A stretch of 47,399 nt of DNA from Candidatus Calescibacteriota bacterium (GTDB lineage Bacteria; CAIJMQ01; JAADFP01): assembly GCA_021162785.1 (NCBI GenBank), contig JAGGYA010000021.1:1-47399 (forward strand), given 5' to 3'. The notes under the pieces are model-generated. The model was not told the DNA's origin. It was given only the letters and a program-made list of their open reading frames with translations, and did not search any database. Positions within the stretch are counted from its first letter, which is position 1; every line of letters begins with the position of its first letter. Both the position numbers and the translations under genes were made by a program. Positions 27,034-36,761 of this stretch are shown here, piece after piece.

Positions 27034-27246
27034 TTACCAGTAAGGAAAGTATCTATAACCCCAGGTTGCCCAGCTGGCAGGAGTCCACCATCCTGCATAA
27101 TAAGGTATGGTGGAGGCGTAGTAACCTGCATAAGGAGTTGCCCACCACCAGCGAGGTAACCAGGGGAACCATCTGCAGAAAGGATAGGGATTTCCTCTCC
27201 ATCCCCATCCATACCACCATCCACCTCTTCCAAATCCACGGGGCAT
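27034..27246 (-). CDS. Trp/Tyr-rich small protein, first gene of the sigma-54 operon
   Basis: This 70-residue protein begins MPRGFGRGGWWYGWGW and is almost all W, Y, G, P and A. It shares the MPRG start with the zinc-ribbon protein at 24219, so a DUF5320-like relationship is plausible. ATG 27246 is chosen because AAAGGAGGTGAG lies directly upstream; a longer frame to 27339 would run through the hairpin and promoter. There is no catalytic motif. Function unknown; repeated aromatic residues could bind a ligand or another protein. Confidence 0.6.
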   Translation of the reverse strand: MPRGFGRGGWWYGWGWRGNPYPFCRWFPWLPRWWWATPYAGYYASTIPYYAGWWTPASWATWGYRYFPYW

Positions 27247-27275
27247 CTCACTCACCTCCTTTCTTTCAGGGAAAA

Positions 27276-27292
27276 AGCAAAGTTCATGCCAA
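27276..27292 (-). promoter_or_regulatory. Sigma-54 (-24/-12) promoter
   Basis: Read on the minus strand, the site is TTGGCATGAACTTTGCT. The GG and GC elements are 12 bases apart, as required, and the only deviation from TTGGCAC-GR-N3-TTGCW is C to T at one position. The predicted start, about 12 bases below GC, falls near 27265. That gives a ~19-base leader holding the AAAGGAGGTGAG ribosome-binding site before the ATG at 27246. Confidence 0.75.
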
Positions 27293-27304
27293 ATTGAAAA
27301 TGTG

Positions 27305-27343
27305 CTTAAAATAAAGGGTTTTTGAGATACCTTACTCAAAAAC
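27305..27343 (-). terminator. Hairpin terminator after tgt
   Basis: A perfect 9-bp inverted repeat (GTTTTTGAG / CTCAAAAAC, at 27318-27326 and 27335-27343) with an 8-base loop lies 16 bp downstream of the tgt stop. On the minus strand it is followed by CCTTTATTTT, a modest U-rich tail. It would separate the divisome operon from the sigma-54 operon. The AT-rich stem makes strength uncertain. Confidence 0.5.
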
Positions 27344-27359
27344 TGTTTAATTATGAAAC

Positions 27360-28849
<1,490 letters not shown>

Positions 28850-28850
28850 A

Positions 28851-29639
28851 TCACCACCTATCCAGATCCCAGGAGACTTTTCTTAATTTTTCAAACATTG
28901 TTTGAACAGGTTTATATCCCCCTTTAACTGGGAAAATCAGGATAAAGACATCCATAGTGTCTCCTTTTTTCAAATACTTAACCTGAGGGACCGGATTAAC
29001 GAAAAGAAAATCTTCTCCTTTACCTACCAACCAGGGGGTAATTATTCCCAATCCATAACCTTTTCCTGAATGAGCATAGACCCAGGCAACCTTTCCAATC
29101 TTTGTTTTTCTTTTGGAAAATCTTCCCTTACTTTGGAGTTTAAAAGTTTTAACCTTTCTCCCTTTTGGGATGGTGTAATATTTGAAGTGGTCACCTATTC
29201 CCCAGTTTAATGCAGTTTTTGCTTTTTTATCTCCCATGTATTTCAATTTGGAGTAGAAAGCAAGGAATGGATAGCCCTTCCATATTTCAAATGTAACTTG
29301 AAGTATATAATCGTTAATTCGATGTCCTTTTCCATCATGGAGATAAATAAGGGTTAAGATATCCTTTTTGTTTTCTTCATCTCTTACAACTTTTACCTCT
29401 TTAAAATCATCCATCAGCATAGATTTCTTTTCTTTAAGATTTTCAGCAGCAAAGTATAAGAGGTAATTTTCCACCTTAATGGCTGTGGGTATGATATCGT
29501 ATTTAACACCCTCAGCATAGAGAGTTATTTTAAAGATTTCCCCTTTTCTTCCTTTGGTGAACTCATAGCCAAATTTCTCTTCCCCAATGGAGAGGAAAGA
29601 TATAAGAATTATGAGAAGTATAAAGGGAATCTTTCGCAT
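28851..29639 (-). CDS. Secreted protein of unknown function
   Basis: This 262-residue protein has a signal peptide (about residues 1-19, hydrophobic core [13 protein letters not shown]) and a beta-rich body containing [12 protein letters not shown] and [18 protein letters not shown] do not recognise a family. It begins 31 bp inside the glyA 3' end, with AAAGGAGGTGA spaced well before its ATG, so the overlap is real. It lies inside a divisome/glyA/tgt operon; the export signal hints at an envelope role, without direct evidence. Confidence 0.68.
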   Translation of the reverse strand: MRKIPFILLIILISFLSIGEEKFGYEFTKGRKGEIFKITLYAEGVKYDIIPTAIKVENYLLYFAAENLKEKKSMLMDDFKEVKVVRDEENKKDILTLIYLHDGKGHRINDYILQVTFEIWKGYPFLAFYSKLKYMGDKKAKTALNWGIGDHFKYYTIPKGRKVKTFKLQSKGRFSKRKTKIGKVAWVYAHSGKGYGLGIITPWLVGKGEDFLFVNPVPQVKYLKKGDTMDVFILIFPVKGGYKPVQTMFEKLRKVSWDLDRW

Positions 29640-30850
29640 AATTCTTTCACCTCCTTTCTTGCCATCTCCATGATTCTTTCATCACCAGGATGGGAAAGAA
29701 CCATATCTATGAGTTTAGCAATCACCTCCATTTCTTCCTCTCCCATCCCACGGGTTGTAATGGCTGGAGTTCCAATTCTAATTCCACTGGTTTGAGCAGG
29801 GGGTAAAGGGTCGTAAGGAATAACATTTTTATTTACGCTTATTCCCACTTTTCCTAAGAGGTCTTCTGCCTGTTTTCCAGTAAGCCCCTTGTTTCTCAAA
29901 TCCACCAGAAAAAGGTGAGTATCCGTGCCACCACTTACTATTCTATAACCTTTTTCTTTCAGTAAATTAGCCAATCTTTTTGCATTTTGAATGACCCTTT
30001 TCTGATACTCTTTAAATTCCGGTTGGAGTGCCTCTTTAAAACAAACCGCTTTTGCTGCTATTACATGCATTAAAGGTCCCCCCTGGATTCCAGGAAAAAC
30101 CGATTGATCCACTATGGAGGCAAATTCCTTCTGACACATAATAATGCCTCCTCTTGGACCTCTTAAAGTTTTGTGAGTGGTGGAAGTAACAAAATGGGCA
30201 TGAGGGAAAGGAGAAGGATGGAGTCCAGCAGCAACTTCCCCAGCAATATGGGCTATATCTGCAAGAAGATAGGCTCCGACTCTCTCCGCTATTTCCCGAA
30301 AAGTTTTAAAATCAATGATTTTAGGGTAAGAACTTGCACCACATATTATTATTTTTGGTTTATGCTTAATGGCTTTATCTTCTACTTCATTAAAATCTAT
30401 TTCCTCCTTTTTGGGATCTACTCCATAATATACAGGAGTGAAGAGTGTGCCGGAAAAATTTATCTTATGTCCATGAGTCAGATGACCACCAGAGGAAATA
30501 TCCATTCCCAGAATTACATCTCCTGGCTTTAAAAGTGCTAAATAAATAGCCATATTTGCCTGAGAACCGGAGTGAGGTTGCACATTCACATGGGGGGCAG
30601 AGAATAGTTCTTTAGCCCTTTTTATAGCCAGCTTTTCTATTTCATCTATGAACTCACAACCCCCATAGTATCTTCTTCCAGGGTAGCCTTCTGCATATTT
30701 ATGGGTAAGCACAGAGCCCTGAGCTTCTCTCACTGCAGGAGAGGTGTAGTTTTCTGAAGCAATAAGGATAAGGTTAGATTTTTCCCTTTCTTCTTCCTTT
30801 TTTATCCAATTATAAATTTCCGGGTCTACTTGAGAGAGAGTCTTTAACAC
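29609..30850 (-). CDS. glyA: Serine hydroxymethyltransferase
   Basis: This 413-residue PLP enzyme interconverts serine and glycine and supplies methylene-THF. Conserved motifs are [12 protein letters not shown] near residue 26, [24 protein letters not shown], the PLP lysine in [14 protein letters not shown], and [13 protein letters not shown]. Length is typical. The start is GTG 30850, overlapping the ftsZ-like stop by 7 bp, with GAGAGGGG upstream. Placement inside the divisome operon is unusual. Confidence 0.96.
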   Translation of the reverse strand: MLKTLSQVDPEIYNWIKKEEEREKSNLILIASENYTSPAVREAQGSVLTHKYAEGYPGRRYYGGCEFIDEIEKLAIKRAKELFSAPHVNVQPHSGSQANMAIYLALLKPGDVILGMDISSGGHLTHGHKINFSGTLFTPVYYGVDPKKEEIDFNEVEDKAIKHKPKIIICGASSYPKIIDFKTFREIAERVGAYLLADIAHIAGEVAAGLHPSPFPHAHFVTSTTHKTLRGPRGGIIMCQKEFASIVDQSVFPGIQGGPLMHVIAAKAVCFKEALQPEFKEYQKRVIQNAKRLANLLKEKGYRIVSGGTDTHLFLVDLRNKGLTGKQAEDLLGKVGISVNKNVIPYDPLPPAQTSGIRIGTPAITTRGMGEEEMEVIAKLIDMVLSHPGDERIMEMARKEVKELCERFPLYFS

Positions 30851-31797
30851 AGTGAACCCCTCTCTTCCAGAACAGGAATTTCAGAAATTAACTTTTTCTT
30901 AAAAGTTTTTATTCCCAGAAGTATTACCTTAAGGCGATTCTCCAGTTCCCCTTTCACTACAGCACTTATGGCAATTAGAGCCTCTGGATTAATTCTTAAA
31001 GTCACTGCTTCACATATTTTAGTTAATTCTTGCATGGTTAAGTCTTCCCCACACTGAACACTTATTAAAATTCTCCGGATTTGACGGGGATTTATACCTT
31101 GCCATGATGGACAGGAAATTATATCATCAATCACCTTATGAGAGCGATTTTCTCCTTCTCTTTCCCCCCAACCTAAGACCACTTCGCCACCCTCTTCAAT
31201 GATTTTCTTTAAAGTGGGAAAGTCTAAGGGGAGGTAGGTTGGGGATAAAAGGGGTTCGATTATTCCTCCAAGAATTCCCGTAATTTCCTTATTTACCTGA
31301 GTAAAAAATTCGTTGAGGGGCGAATTATAAAAAAGACGGTAATACCAATTATTGGAGAAAATTAATAAAGCATCTGCTTCCTGTGCCAAAATTCTTCTAA
31401 GTTGTTGAGCACGGGTGATTTTAAGCTTCCCTTCGAAATCGAAGGGGAGGATTCCAGCCACTATCACCAAACCTTCACCAGACTTTATTTCTCTTACCAA
31501 AGGAAGGAGATATTTTTGAGATATATCCCCCCCAAGCCCTGCCAAGATGAGGAAGAGTTCACCACCTTCTAAGAAAGGGCTTATATCCTTTTTAAGAGAA
31601 GATTCTTTTATTTTTTCCTCTAAAGGGGGTAGGGTTAAGTGAAGAAAGGGGGAGGATGGAAGGGATAGGGTGTCTAAATGAATTAATTCTATCCCAGAAA
31701 GACCCAGGTTTTTAAAACACTCCAGGAGATTTAATCCTGCTTTTCCTAACCCAAGGATTTTTATACGGGGTATCTGGGAACTAACTTCAAAACTCAT
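30844..31797 (-). CDS. Highly divergent FtsZ-like protein
   Basis: The 317-residue protein shows the FtsZ plan. It opens [18 protein letters not shown] (FtsZ nucleotide fold start), then has [11 protein letters not shown] where FtsZ carries its GGGTGTG signature, and [12 protein letters not shown] like TKPFx[15 protein letters not shown] corresponds to the N-x-DFADV of the T7 loop, and [13 protein letters not shown] to the GG-DL-L-E segment. The tubulin signature GGGTGTG (residues 88-94) is absent. In the T7 loop N becomes P and the second acidic residue becomes T, although one D remains. The short end [10 protein letters not shown] may mimic the IPxFLRR tail. It overlaps ftsA by 4 bp. GTPase activity is doubtful; identity rests on plan and synteny. 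Confidence 0.75.
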   Translation of the reverse strand: MSFEVSSQIPRIKILGLGKAGLNLLECFKNLGLSGIELIHLDTLSLPSSPFLHLTLPPLEEKIKESSLKKDISPFLEGGELFLILAGLGGDISQKYLLPLVREIKSGEGLVIVAGILPFDFEGKLKITRAQQLRRILAQEADALLIFSNNWYYRLFYNSPLNEFFTQVNKEITGILGGIIEPLLSPTYLPLDFPTLKKIIEEGGEVVLGWGEREGENRSHKVIDDIISCPSWQGINPRQIRRILISVQCGEDLTMQELTKICEAVTLRINPEALIAISAVVKGELENRLKVILLGIKTFKKKLISEIPVLEERGSLC

Positions 31798-32975
31798 ATC
31801 TTTTCCCGTAGCCAGTTTATCATTATTATAAATGGTTTTAAATAAGGAGGGAGAGAAAAGGTTGGTTCTTCCTTTTTTTCCTGAAGAAATTTAATAAATG
31901 CCCAGGTAGTTGAGTACTGAGGGGTAGGTGGAAGAGGGGAATTGGGTGGAGGAAGTGCAATTCTTACAGGCAAAGAAAAGAAATTTCTTAACGCTTCATC
32001 AATACCCTTTAAGTTAGCCATCCCTCCACATATAACTAAGCCTGCATTGAGGGAGGGTAGGTGAGGTTTAATGATTCCTGAGAGACTTTCCATCCATTGG
32101 TATAAATACTCCTCCAAGTTTTCATTAAACGCTCGAATATTTATCTTTTCTTTCCCTGAAAATCCCTTCACCTCTATTTCTCTATTTTCCGAAAGGTACC
32201 TTAAAGCTGTCCCCCATTCTTTTTTAATTTTTTCTGCTTCTCTTAAGGGAATATGAAATTTTTTAGCAAGAAATAGTGTAAGTTCTCTTCCTGCCTTATT
32301 CAGAATCTTAAAATCTTTTAACCTCCCCCCTTCGTAAATAGTGATATGACTTAAACCTTCACCTATATCTACCAAAGCAACACCTAACTCTTTTTCTTCA
32401 TCATTCAGTAATACTTCTCCACCTGCGTAAGGTAAGAAGATTATTCTTTCTACATTAAATCCACATCGATTTATACATCTCACATAAGTGTCGTAGGAAG
32501 TAGAAAGGAGGGAGACTACTAAACACTCTGCAGAAAGGGACTCGCCTTCCAGAAGTAAAGGATTCTTTACCGACCCTAACTTATCTATATGGTAAAGATA
32601 AGGAATGACATGAATAACCTCCCATCCACTACCTCTTTTCCCCTTCTCTCCCACTAACCGAAGCAATTTTTGCACTTCTTTCTGGGTTATTTCTAAATCC
32701 TTTTCATCTCTTTCCAAGCGGGCATTTTCTTTTACAAACTGAAAGACCTCTCCGGAAACACCCAGAAAAACTGCATCAGGTAAGGGTTGAATATTCAAAT
32801 TCATAATGGCTTCTCTGACACACCTTTCTTGCTTGTCCATATCTGTGATCTTCCCTTTTTCTATACCCTGGGAAGGAACCATACCTATCCGTGGTAAACT
32901 TCCTTCTTCAAGATAAAAAGCAATAGTTTTTGAAGATCCCAGTTCGATACCCAGAATCCCTTCTCTTTTCTTCAT
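31794..32975 (-). CDS. ftsA: Cell division protein FtsA
   Basis: This 393-residue actin-like divisome anchor starts GILGIELGSSKTIAF. It has SQGIEKGKITDMDK, VALVDIGEGLSHITIY with KAGRELT, and late GLVICGGMANLKGIDEAL, then the C-terminal amphipathic helix [13 protein letters not shown] expected for membrane binding. It normally tethers FtsZ to the membrane. It overlaps ftsQ (ATGA) and the ftsZ-like gene (ATGA), the usual ftsQAZ order. As it is itself well conserved, FtsA may not be degenerate in step with FtsZ. Confidence 0.9.
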   Translation of the reverse strand: MKKREGILGIELGSSKTIAFYLEEGSLPRIGMVPSQGIEKGKITDMDKQERCVREAIMNLNIQPLPDAVFLGVSGEVFQFVKENARLERDEKDLEITQKEVQKLLRLVGEKGKRGSGWEVIHVIPYLYHIDKLGSVKNPLLLEGESLSAECLVVSLLSTSYDTYVRCINRCGFNVERIIFLPYAGGEVLLNDEEKELGVALVDIGEGLSHITIYEGGRLKDFKILNKAGRELTLFLAKKFHIPLREAEKIKKEWGTALRYLSENREIEVKGFSGKEKINIRAFNENLEEYLYQWMESLSGIIKPHLPSLNAGLVICGGMANLKGIDEALRNFFSLPVRIALPPPNSPLPPTPQYSTTWAFIKFLQEKKEEPTFSLPPYLKPFIIMINWLREKI

Positions 32976-33619
32976 TTGATAATAACTTCTTCTCCAAATC
33001 TAAGATCTATGCGGGAAAGAGGTCTCACCTTATCAATTATCTTTTTGAGCCTTGCCATTTGCTGGGGAACATTTCCTTCCCCAGAGAAAATTATAGTAAT
33101 TCCTCGATTAGTGTGGAGGAAAATCCCTGTCTCCTTTATTTCTAAGCTTCGGATTTCCCATTGAGGGAAATGATGGCGGAATTCCCTGAAGACTTTAACG
33201 CCATTAGATAATTCAGAGAATTTCTCACCCGCGGAAAAATCCTTTTTCCATATTACTAAAGGAGAAGGAGATGAGGGATGAGAGGGAAAAACAACACCTT
33301 CTTCATCTACACCCCACCAAGTTTTATTCCTGCGAAAGAAAAGAAAAGGATGCCTCTTTTCAATATGGACTTCTAAAGTGGAAGGGAATTTTTTGGAAAC
33401 TTTCACTTCTTTAATCTCGGGAATACTCTTTAAATCCTTTCTTATCTCTTTTACAGAGGTTAGAAAGATATTTCTCCCTTTATATTTTTTAAGCAGGGAG
33501 GAAAAATTTTCAGTTTTGATTGTTTTAATGCGAAAAAAAGGATGGAGGAGAAAAAGGGCAGATAATAGGAAAAAAGGTGATATTTTGAGAAGGAAGATGA
33601 GAAATTTTCTTTTAAACAA
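32972..33619 (-). CDS. ftsQ: Cell division protein FtsQ/DivIB
   Basis: This 215-residue single-pass protein has a cytoplasmic MFKRK, one helix (residues 7-27), then a POTRA-like segment beginning FRIKTIKTENFSSLL and KDLKSIPEIKEVKVSKKFPSTLEVHIEKRHP. That is the FtsQ/DivIB pattern. It lies between murB and ftsA. The start is a TTG with GGAGGT five bases upstream (33625-33630), within the murB 3' end, giving an 8-bp overlap. Confidence 0.85.
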   Translation of the reverse strand: MFKRKFLIFLLKISPFFLLSALFLLHPFFRIKTIKTENFSSLLKKYKGRNIFLTSVKEIRKDLKSIPEIKEVKVSKKFPSTLEVHIEKRHPFLFFRRNKTWWGVDEEGVVFPSHPSSPSPLVIWKKDFSAGEKFSELSNGVKVFREFRHHFPQWEIRSLEIKETGIFLHTNRGITIIFSGEGNVPQQMARLKKIIDKVRPLSRIDLRFGEEVIIK

Positions 33620-34496
33620 TGACTACCTCCAAATCCAGGAGTATCCCAAATTTCTTTTCCACTTCCCTTTTTATCAATTCAACAAGAGATATAAAATCTT
33701 GGAAAGAGGCAGGGCCAATTTTTACAATGAAATTTGCATGAATAGGTGATACCATAACCCCCCCAATTCTCCTTCCTTTAAGACCCGCTTTCTCAATAAG
33801 GTAACCTGCACTAACTTCTTTTGAGGGATTTTTGAAAACACATCCACAGGAGGGAAATTTTAAAGGGAATTTTTCCTTTCTCTTTTTAATAATCTCCCTA
33901 ATTTTTTTCTTTATTTTTTCTTTACTTGATGGAACCAATCTTACCCAGCAACCCAAGATAATCCCTCCAGTGTTCACCCCCTTCCGATAAGAAAAATCTG
34001 GAGAGATAGTTTCTTCTCCACCCTTTTTCCAAACCCATACTTTTGTAACACTGTCTCCAATACAATAGTTATTTGCTCCTGCATTCATGGTAAGAGAACC
34101 TCCTATAGTTCCAGGTATCCCTGCAAGTTCTTCCATTCCCGCTAAATTCTCCTCTTCAAGAAATTTCATAAGATGATTTATTTTAACCCCAGCACCAACA
34201 AAATAGGTTTTCTGGCCAACTTTTTCTATTTTTTCAAATTCATCTTTCAATTTCACAATAATCCCTGGATAAAATCTATCCTGAAAAATGGTATTGCTAC
34301 CATTACCCAAGACAGTAAAAGGGATACAGTTTTCACTTTGTATTTTTAAAAACTTCTTAACATCCATGGAATTTCTAAGAAAAAGAAGGCCACCTCCTCT
34401 TCCCCCTATTTGCATTCGAGAAAGGGTATACAATGGAAAATTTGGGAAAAATTGCTCAGGGAAGTTTTTTTGAATAATTTTAATCCAAGATGCCAT
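33612..34496 (-). CDS. murB: UDP-N-acetylenolpyruvoylglucosamine reductase
   Basis: This 294-residue FAD enzyme of peptidoglycan synthesis has TVLGNGSNTIF, AGIPGTIGGSLTMNAGANN, the SYRKG segment, and PSCGCVFKNPSKEVSAGYLIEKAGLKG. In E. coli-type MurB a serine occupies the position held here by the second cysteine in SCGCVFKNP, the general acid of the reaction. Cys at this site is also seen in some other bacteria. The start ATG at 34496 has no good ribosome-binding site but a strong promoter upstream. It is the first gene of the ftsQAZ operon; murC and ddl are absent. Confidence 0.95.
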   Translation of the reverse strand: MASWIKIIQKNFPEQFFPNFPLYTLSRMQIGGRGGGLLFLRNSMDVKKFLKIQSENCIPFTVLGNGSNTIFQDRFYPGIIVKLKDEFEKIEKVGQKTYFVGAGVKINHLMKFLEEENLAGMEELAGIPGTIGGSLTMNAGANNYCIGDSVTKVWVWKKGGEETISPDFSYRKGVNTGGIILGCWVRLVPSSKEKIKKKIREIIKKRKEKFPLKFPSCGCVFKNPSKEVSAGYLIEKAGLKGRRIGGVMVSPIHANFIVKIGPASFQDFISLVELIKREVEKKFGILLDLEVVIV

Positions 34497-34518
34497 ATTT
34501 TTAAGTCTTTAATAGGTA

Positions 34519-34527
34519 TGGTAAAAT
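34519..34527 (+). promoter_or_regulatory. Possible extended -10 for the elongation-factor-like gene
   Basis: TGG followed by TAAAAT (34522-34527) resembles an extended -10; the -35 region (34499-34504, TTTTAA) is poor. The start near 34534 would leave a 30-base leader with AGGAGGG before ATG 34564. It overlaps the opposing murB promoter. Confidence 0.3.
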
Positions 34528-34538
34528 CAACCTGGTTC

Positions 34539-34547
34539 ATTATAACA
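34539..34547 (-). promoter_or_regulatory. Extended -10 promoter of the murB-ftsQAZ operon
   Basis: On the minus strand the bases read TG-T-TATAAT, with a perfect -10 at 34544-34539 and the extended TG at 34547-34546. No convincing -35 is found 16-18 bp upstream. The predicted start is about 34532, giving a 36-base leader to the murB ATG. Confidence 0.5.
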
Positions 34548-34563
34548 TAAAGGAGGGATGGAA

Positions 34564-34818
34564 ATGGAGGAGATAGAAGTTGGAAGGGTAGTTCACTATT
34601 TTTCCCGCATAAGTGTAGCAGCAGTGGAGTTAACAGGAGAACTTAAAGTTGGTGATGAAGTGCATTTCAAAGGCCATACAACTGATTTTACTCAAATGGT
34701 GGAATCTATGCAGATTGAAAATAAACCTGTAGAAAAAGCCGGCCCGGGAGATAAAGTTGGTATAAAAGTAGTGGATAAAGTAAGAGAAGGGGATAAATTG
34801 TTTCTCATTGTGAAGTGA
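34564..34818 (+). CDS. Stand-alone EF-Tu domain-2-like protein
   Basis: This 84-residue beta-barrel protein resembles domain 2 of translational GTPases (the Translation_Factor_II group). It begins EIEVGRVVHYFSRISVAAVEL and has TGELKVGDEVHFKGHTTDF near residue 26, then QIENKPVEKAGPGDKVGIKV, the usual pattern of an EF-Tu-type barrel. There is no G domain. ATG 34564 is preferred over 34558 because AGGAGGG (34551-34557) then has seven-base spacing. Such proteins occur beside peptidase U32 or alone; the function is unknown. The stop overlaps the helicase GTG start. Confidence 0.8.
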   Translation: MEEIEVGRVVHYFSRISVAAVELTGELKVGDEVHFKGHTTDFTQMVESMQIENKPVEKAGPGDKVGIKVVDKVREGDKLFLIVK

Positions 34819-36761
34819 AAAACCCGCATTTTTCTTCATTTAACCAGGCATTCACGGTATTTGAAAAAGAACTCAATCCAGAGCAGAGAGAAGCAGTTTA
34901 TCACTCAGGTGGTCCAGCCTTAGTAATTGCTGGAGCAGGAAGTGGAAAAACTCGGGTAGTGACCTTTAGAGTGGCTTATTTGGTAAAGAAAGGTATTCCT
35001 CCTTCTCGTATATTTTTAGCCACTTTTACTAATAGAGCAGCTAAAGAGATGGTAAGAAGAGCATCACATTTGAGTGGGGTTGAACTTTCTTCCCTATGGG
35101 CTGGAACCTTTCATCATTTAGCAAATATGGCATTAAGGAAGACTGCTCCTTTAATAGGATATTCTAAGGATTACACTATACTGGATCGAGAAGATGCTTT
35201 GGAACTTTTGAGAAGTGTGAGAAAAGAATTTTTGGAGAAAAAGGAAAAGAAAAAATTCCCTAAGGAAAATGTTCTTCAAGATATATACTCCTTAGCAGTT
35301 AATACAGGCACATCCGTAGAAAATGTGATTTTGGAGAAGTATCCAGATCTTTTTAAATACCTGGAGGATATAGAGAAAATAAAAGTTGAGTATGAGAAAA
35401 AGAAGAAGGCTTTAAATGTAATGGATTTTGATGATCTTCTTTATTATTTCTTAAAGATTTTGGAGATTGATAAAGTGAGGGAGAAATATGCAGAATTTTT
35501 CTTACATGTTATCGTTGATGAGTATCAAGATACAAATCTACTTCAGGCAAGAATTGTGGAATACTTAGGAAATATCCACAGGAATATTATGGTAGTGGGA
35601 GACGAACACCAGTCCATCTACTCTTTTCGAGGAGCAAGATTTAAAAATATCTTAGATTTTTTAGAAAAATTTCCCGATGCCAAGATTTATACTATTGAGA
35701 CTAATTATAGGAGCACCCCTGAAATACTTAGGGTGGCTACCTCTATAATTTCCTCTTCCATTTTTTCCTTTAAGAAAGGTCTAAAGCCTGTAAGAAAGAA
35801 CGGTGAAAAACCAAAACTTGTAGTTGCCAGTGATGTATATCGTCAGGCAGTTTTTGTAGCAGATAAAATATTGGAGTATTATGAAGAAGGTGTACCCCTT
35901 TCCCAAATTGCTGTTTTGTATCGCAATCATTTCCATTCTATGGAATTACAAATGGAACTCACACGAAGAGGTATCCCCTTTGTAGTTAGATCAGGGTTAA
36001 GGTTTTTTGAACAGGCACATATTAAGGATGTTTTAGCTTTCCTTAAAATACTCCAGAACCCTAAGGATGAACTTGCCTGGAGAAGGGTGCTTAAACTTTT
36101 CCCGGGAATTGGAGATAAAACTGCTTCTGCAATTTTTAATAAGTTGGGAGAGAAAGGTAACTACTGGGAAGTATTTTTGGAATATAAACCCCGTAATGAG
36201 ACAGTAAAAGAGAGTCTTCATCTTCTTTACCAAATTTTTCAAAGGTTAGAGACGAATAAAGAAAATGTTTCTGCATCCATAGAATGTGTTTTAGATATGT
36301 TTTATGCTGAATACTTAGAGGAAAATTATCCCAATTGGAAATCAAGAGTTGAAGATGTTCTCCAGCTGGCGAAATACGCAGAAGGATTTCCTTCCTTAGA
36401 AGCATTTTTAAGCGAACTCTCCCTTCTGGGTGGAATGAGGGCAGAAGACATTTTTATCAGAGAAGGGGAAGAATGTGTTGTTCTCTCAACCGTTCATCAG
36501 GCAAAAGGACTGGAATGGAAAATAGTTTTCATTATCTGGTTAGCAGAGAATCACTTCCCTTATTACAAATCTTTTGAAGAGGAAGAAATTGAGGAAGAAA
36601 GAAGGTTGTTTTATGTAGCTGTCACAAGAGCACGGGATATTCTTTACTTGGTCTATCCTTTATCCGTAGGTAACGATCCCTGGGATTTCCGAATTTTAAG
36701 ACCTTCCCCTTTTCTTGAAGATTTGGATTCTTCCTGTTATGAGGAATGGAGGATAGAATGA
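34815..36761 (+). CDS. UvrD/PcrA-type ATP-dependent DNA helicase
   Basis: This 648-residue superfamily 1A helicase shows all motifs in order: Q-motif LNPEQREAV, Walker A AGAGSGKT (residues 39-46), LATFTNRAAKEM (Ia), FDDLLYYF, Walker B VDEYQDTN, VGDEHQSIYSFRGA (III), ETNYRSTPEIL (IV), VLSTVHQAKGLEWKIVFI (V) and ERRLFYVAVTRARD (VI). At 648 residues it is shorter than the usual ~720; the C-terminal region typical of PcrA is brief. It unwinds DNA in repair or replication restart. The start is GTG 34815, overlapping the upstream stop (GTGA). Confidence 0.94.
   Translation: MKNPHFSSFNQAFTVFEKELNPEQREAVYHSGGPALVIAGAGSGKTRVVTFRVAYLVKKGIPPSRIFLATFTNRAAKEMVRRASHLSGVELSSLWAGTFHHLANMALRKTAPLIGYSKDYTILDREDALELLRSVRKEFLEKKEKKKFPKENVLQDIYSLAVNTGTSVENVILEKYPDLFKYLEDIEKIKVEYEKKKKALNVMDFDDLLYYFLKILEIDKVREKYAEFFLHVIVDEYQDTNLLQARIVEYLGNIHRNIMVVGDEHQSIYSFRGARFKNILDFLEKFPDAKIYTIETNYRSTPEILRVATSIISSSIFSFKKGLKPVRKNGEKPKLVVASDVYRQAVFVADKILEYYEEGVPLSQIAVLYRNHFHSMELQMELTRRGIPFVVRSGLRFFEQAHIKDVLAFLKILQNPKDELAWRRVLKLFPGIGDKTASAIFNKLGEKGNYWEVFLEYKPRNETVKESLHLLYQIFQRLETNKENVSASIECVLDMFYAEYLEENYPNWKSRVEDVLQLAKYAEGFPSLEAFLSELSLLGGMRAEDIFIREGEECVVLSTVHQAKGLEWKIVFIIWLAENHFPYYKSFEEEEIEEERRLFYVAVTRARDILYLVYPLSVGNDPWDFRILRPSPFLEDLDSSCYEEWRIE

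Noticed and set aside
27015-27251. 78-residue minus-strand frame beside the Trp/Tyr-rich gene
   Set aside because: It overlaps the MPRG-type gene in another frame; the latter has the better-placed ribosome-binding site and a family-like start.
33378-33749. 123-residue plus-strand open frame
   Set aside because: It is antisense to ftsQ and murB, with a basic, biased composition.
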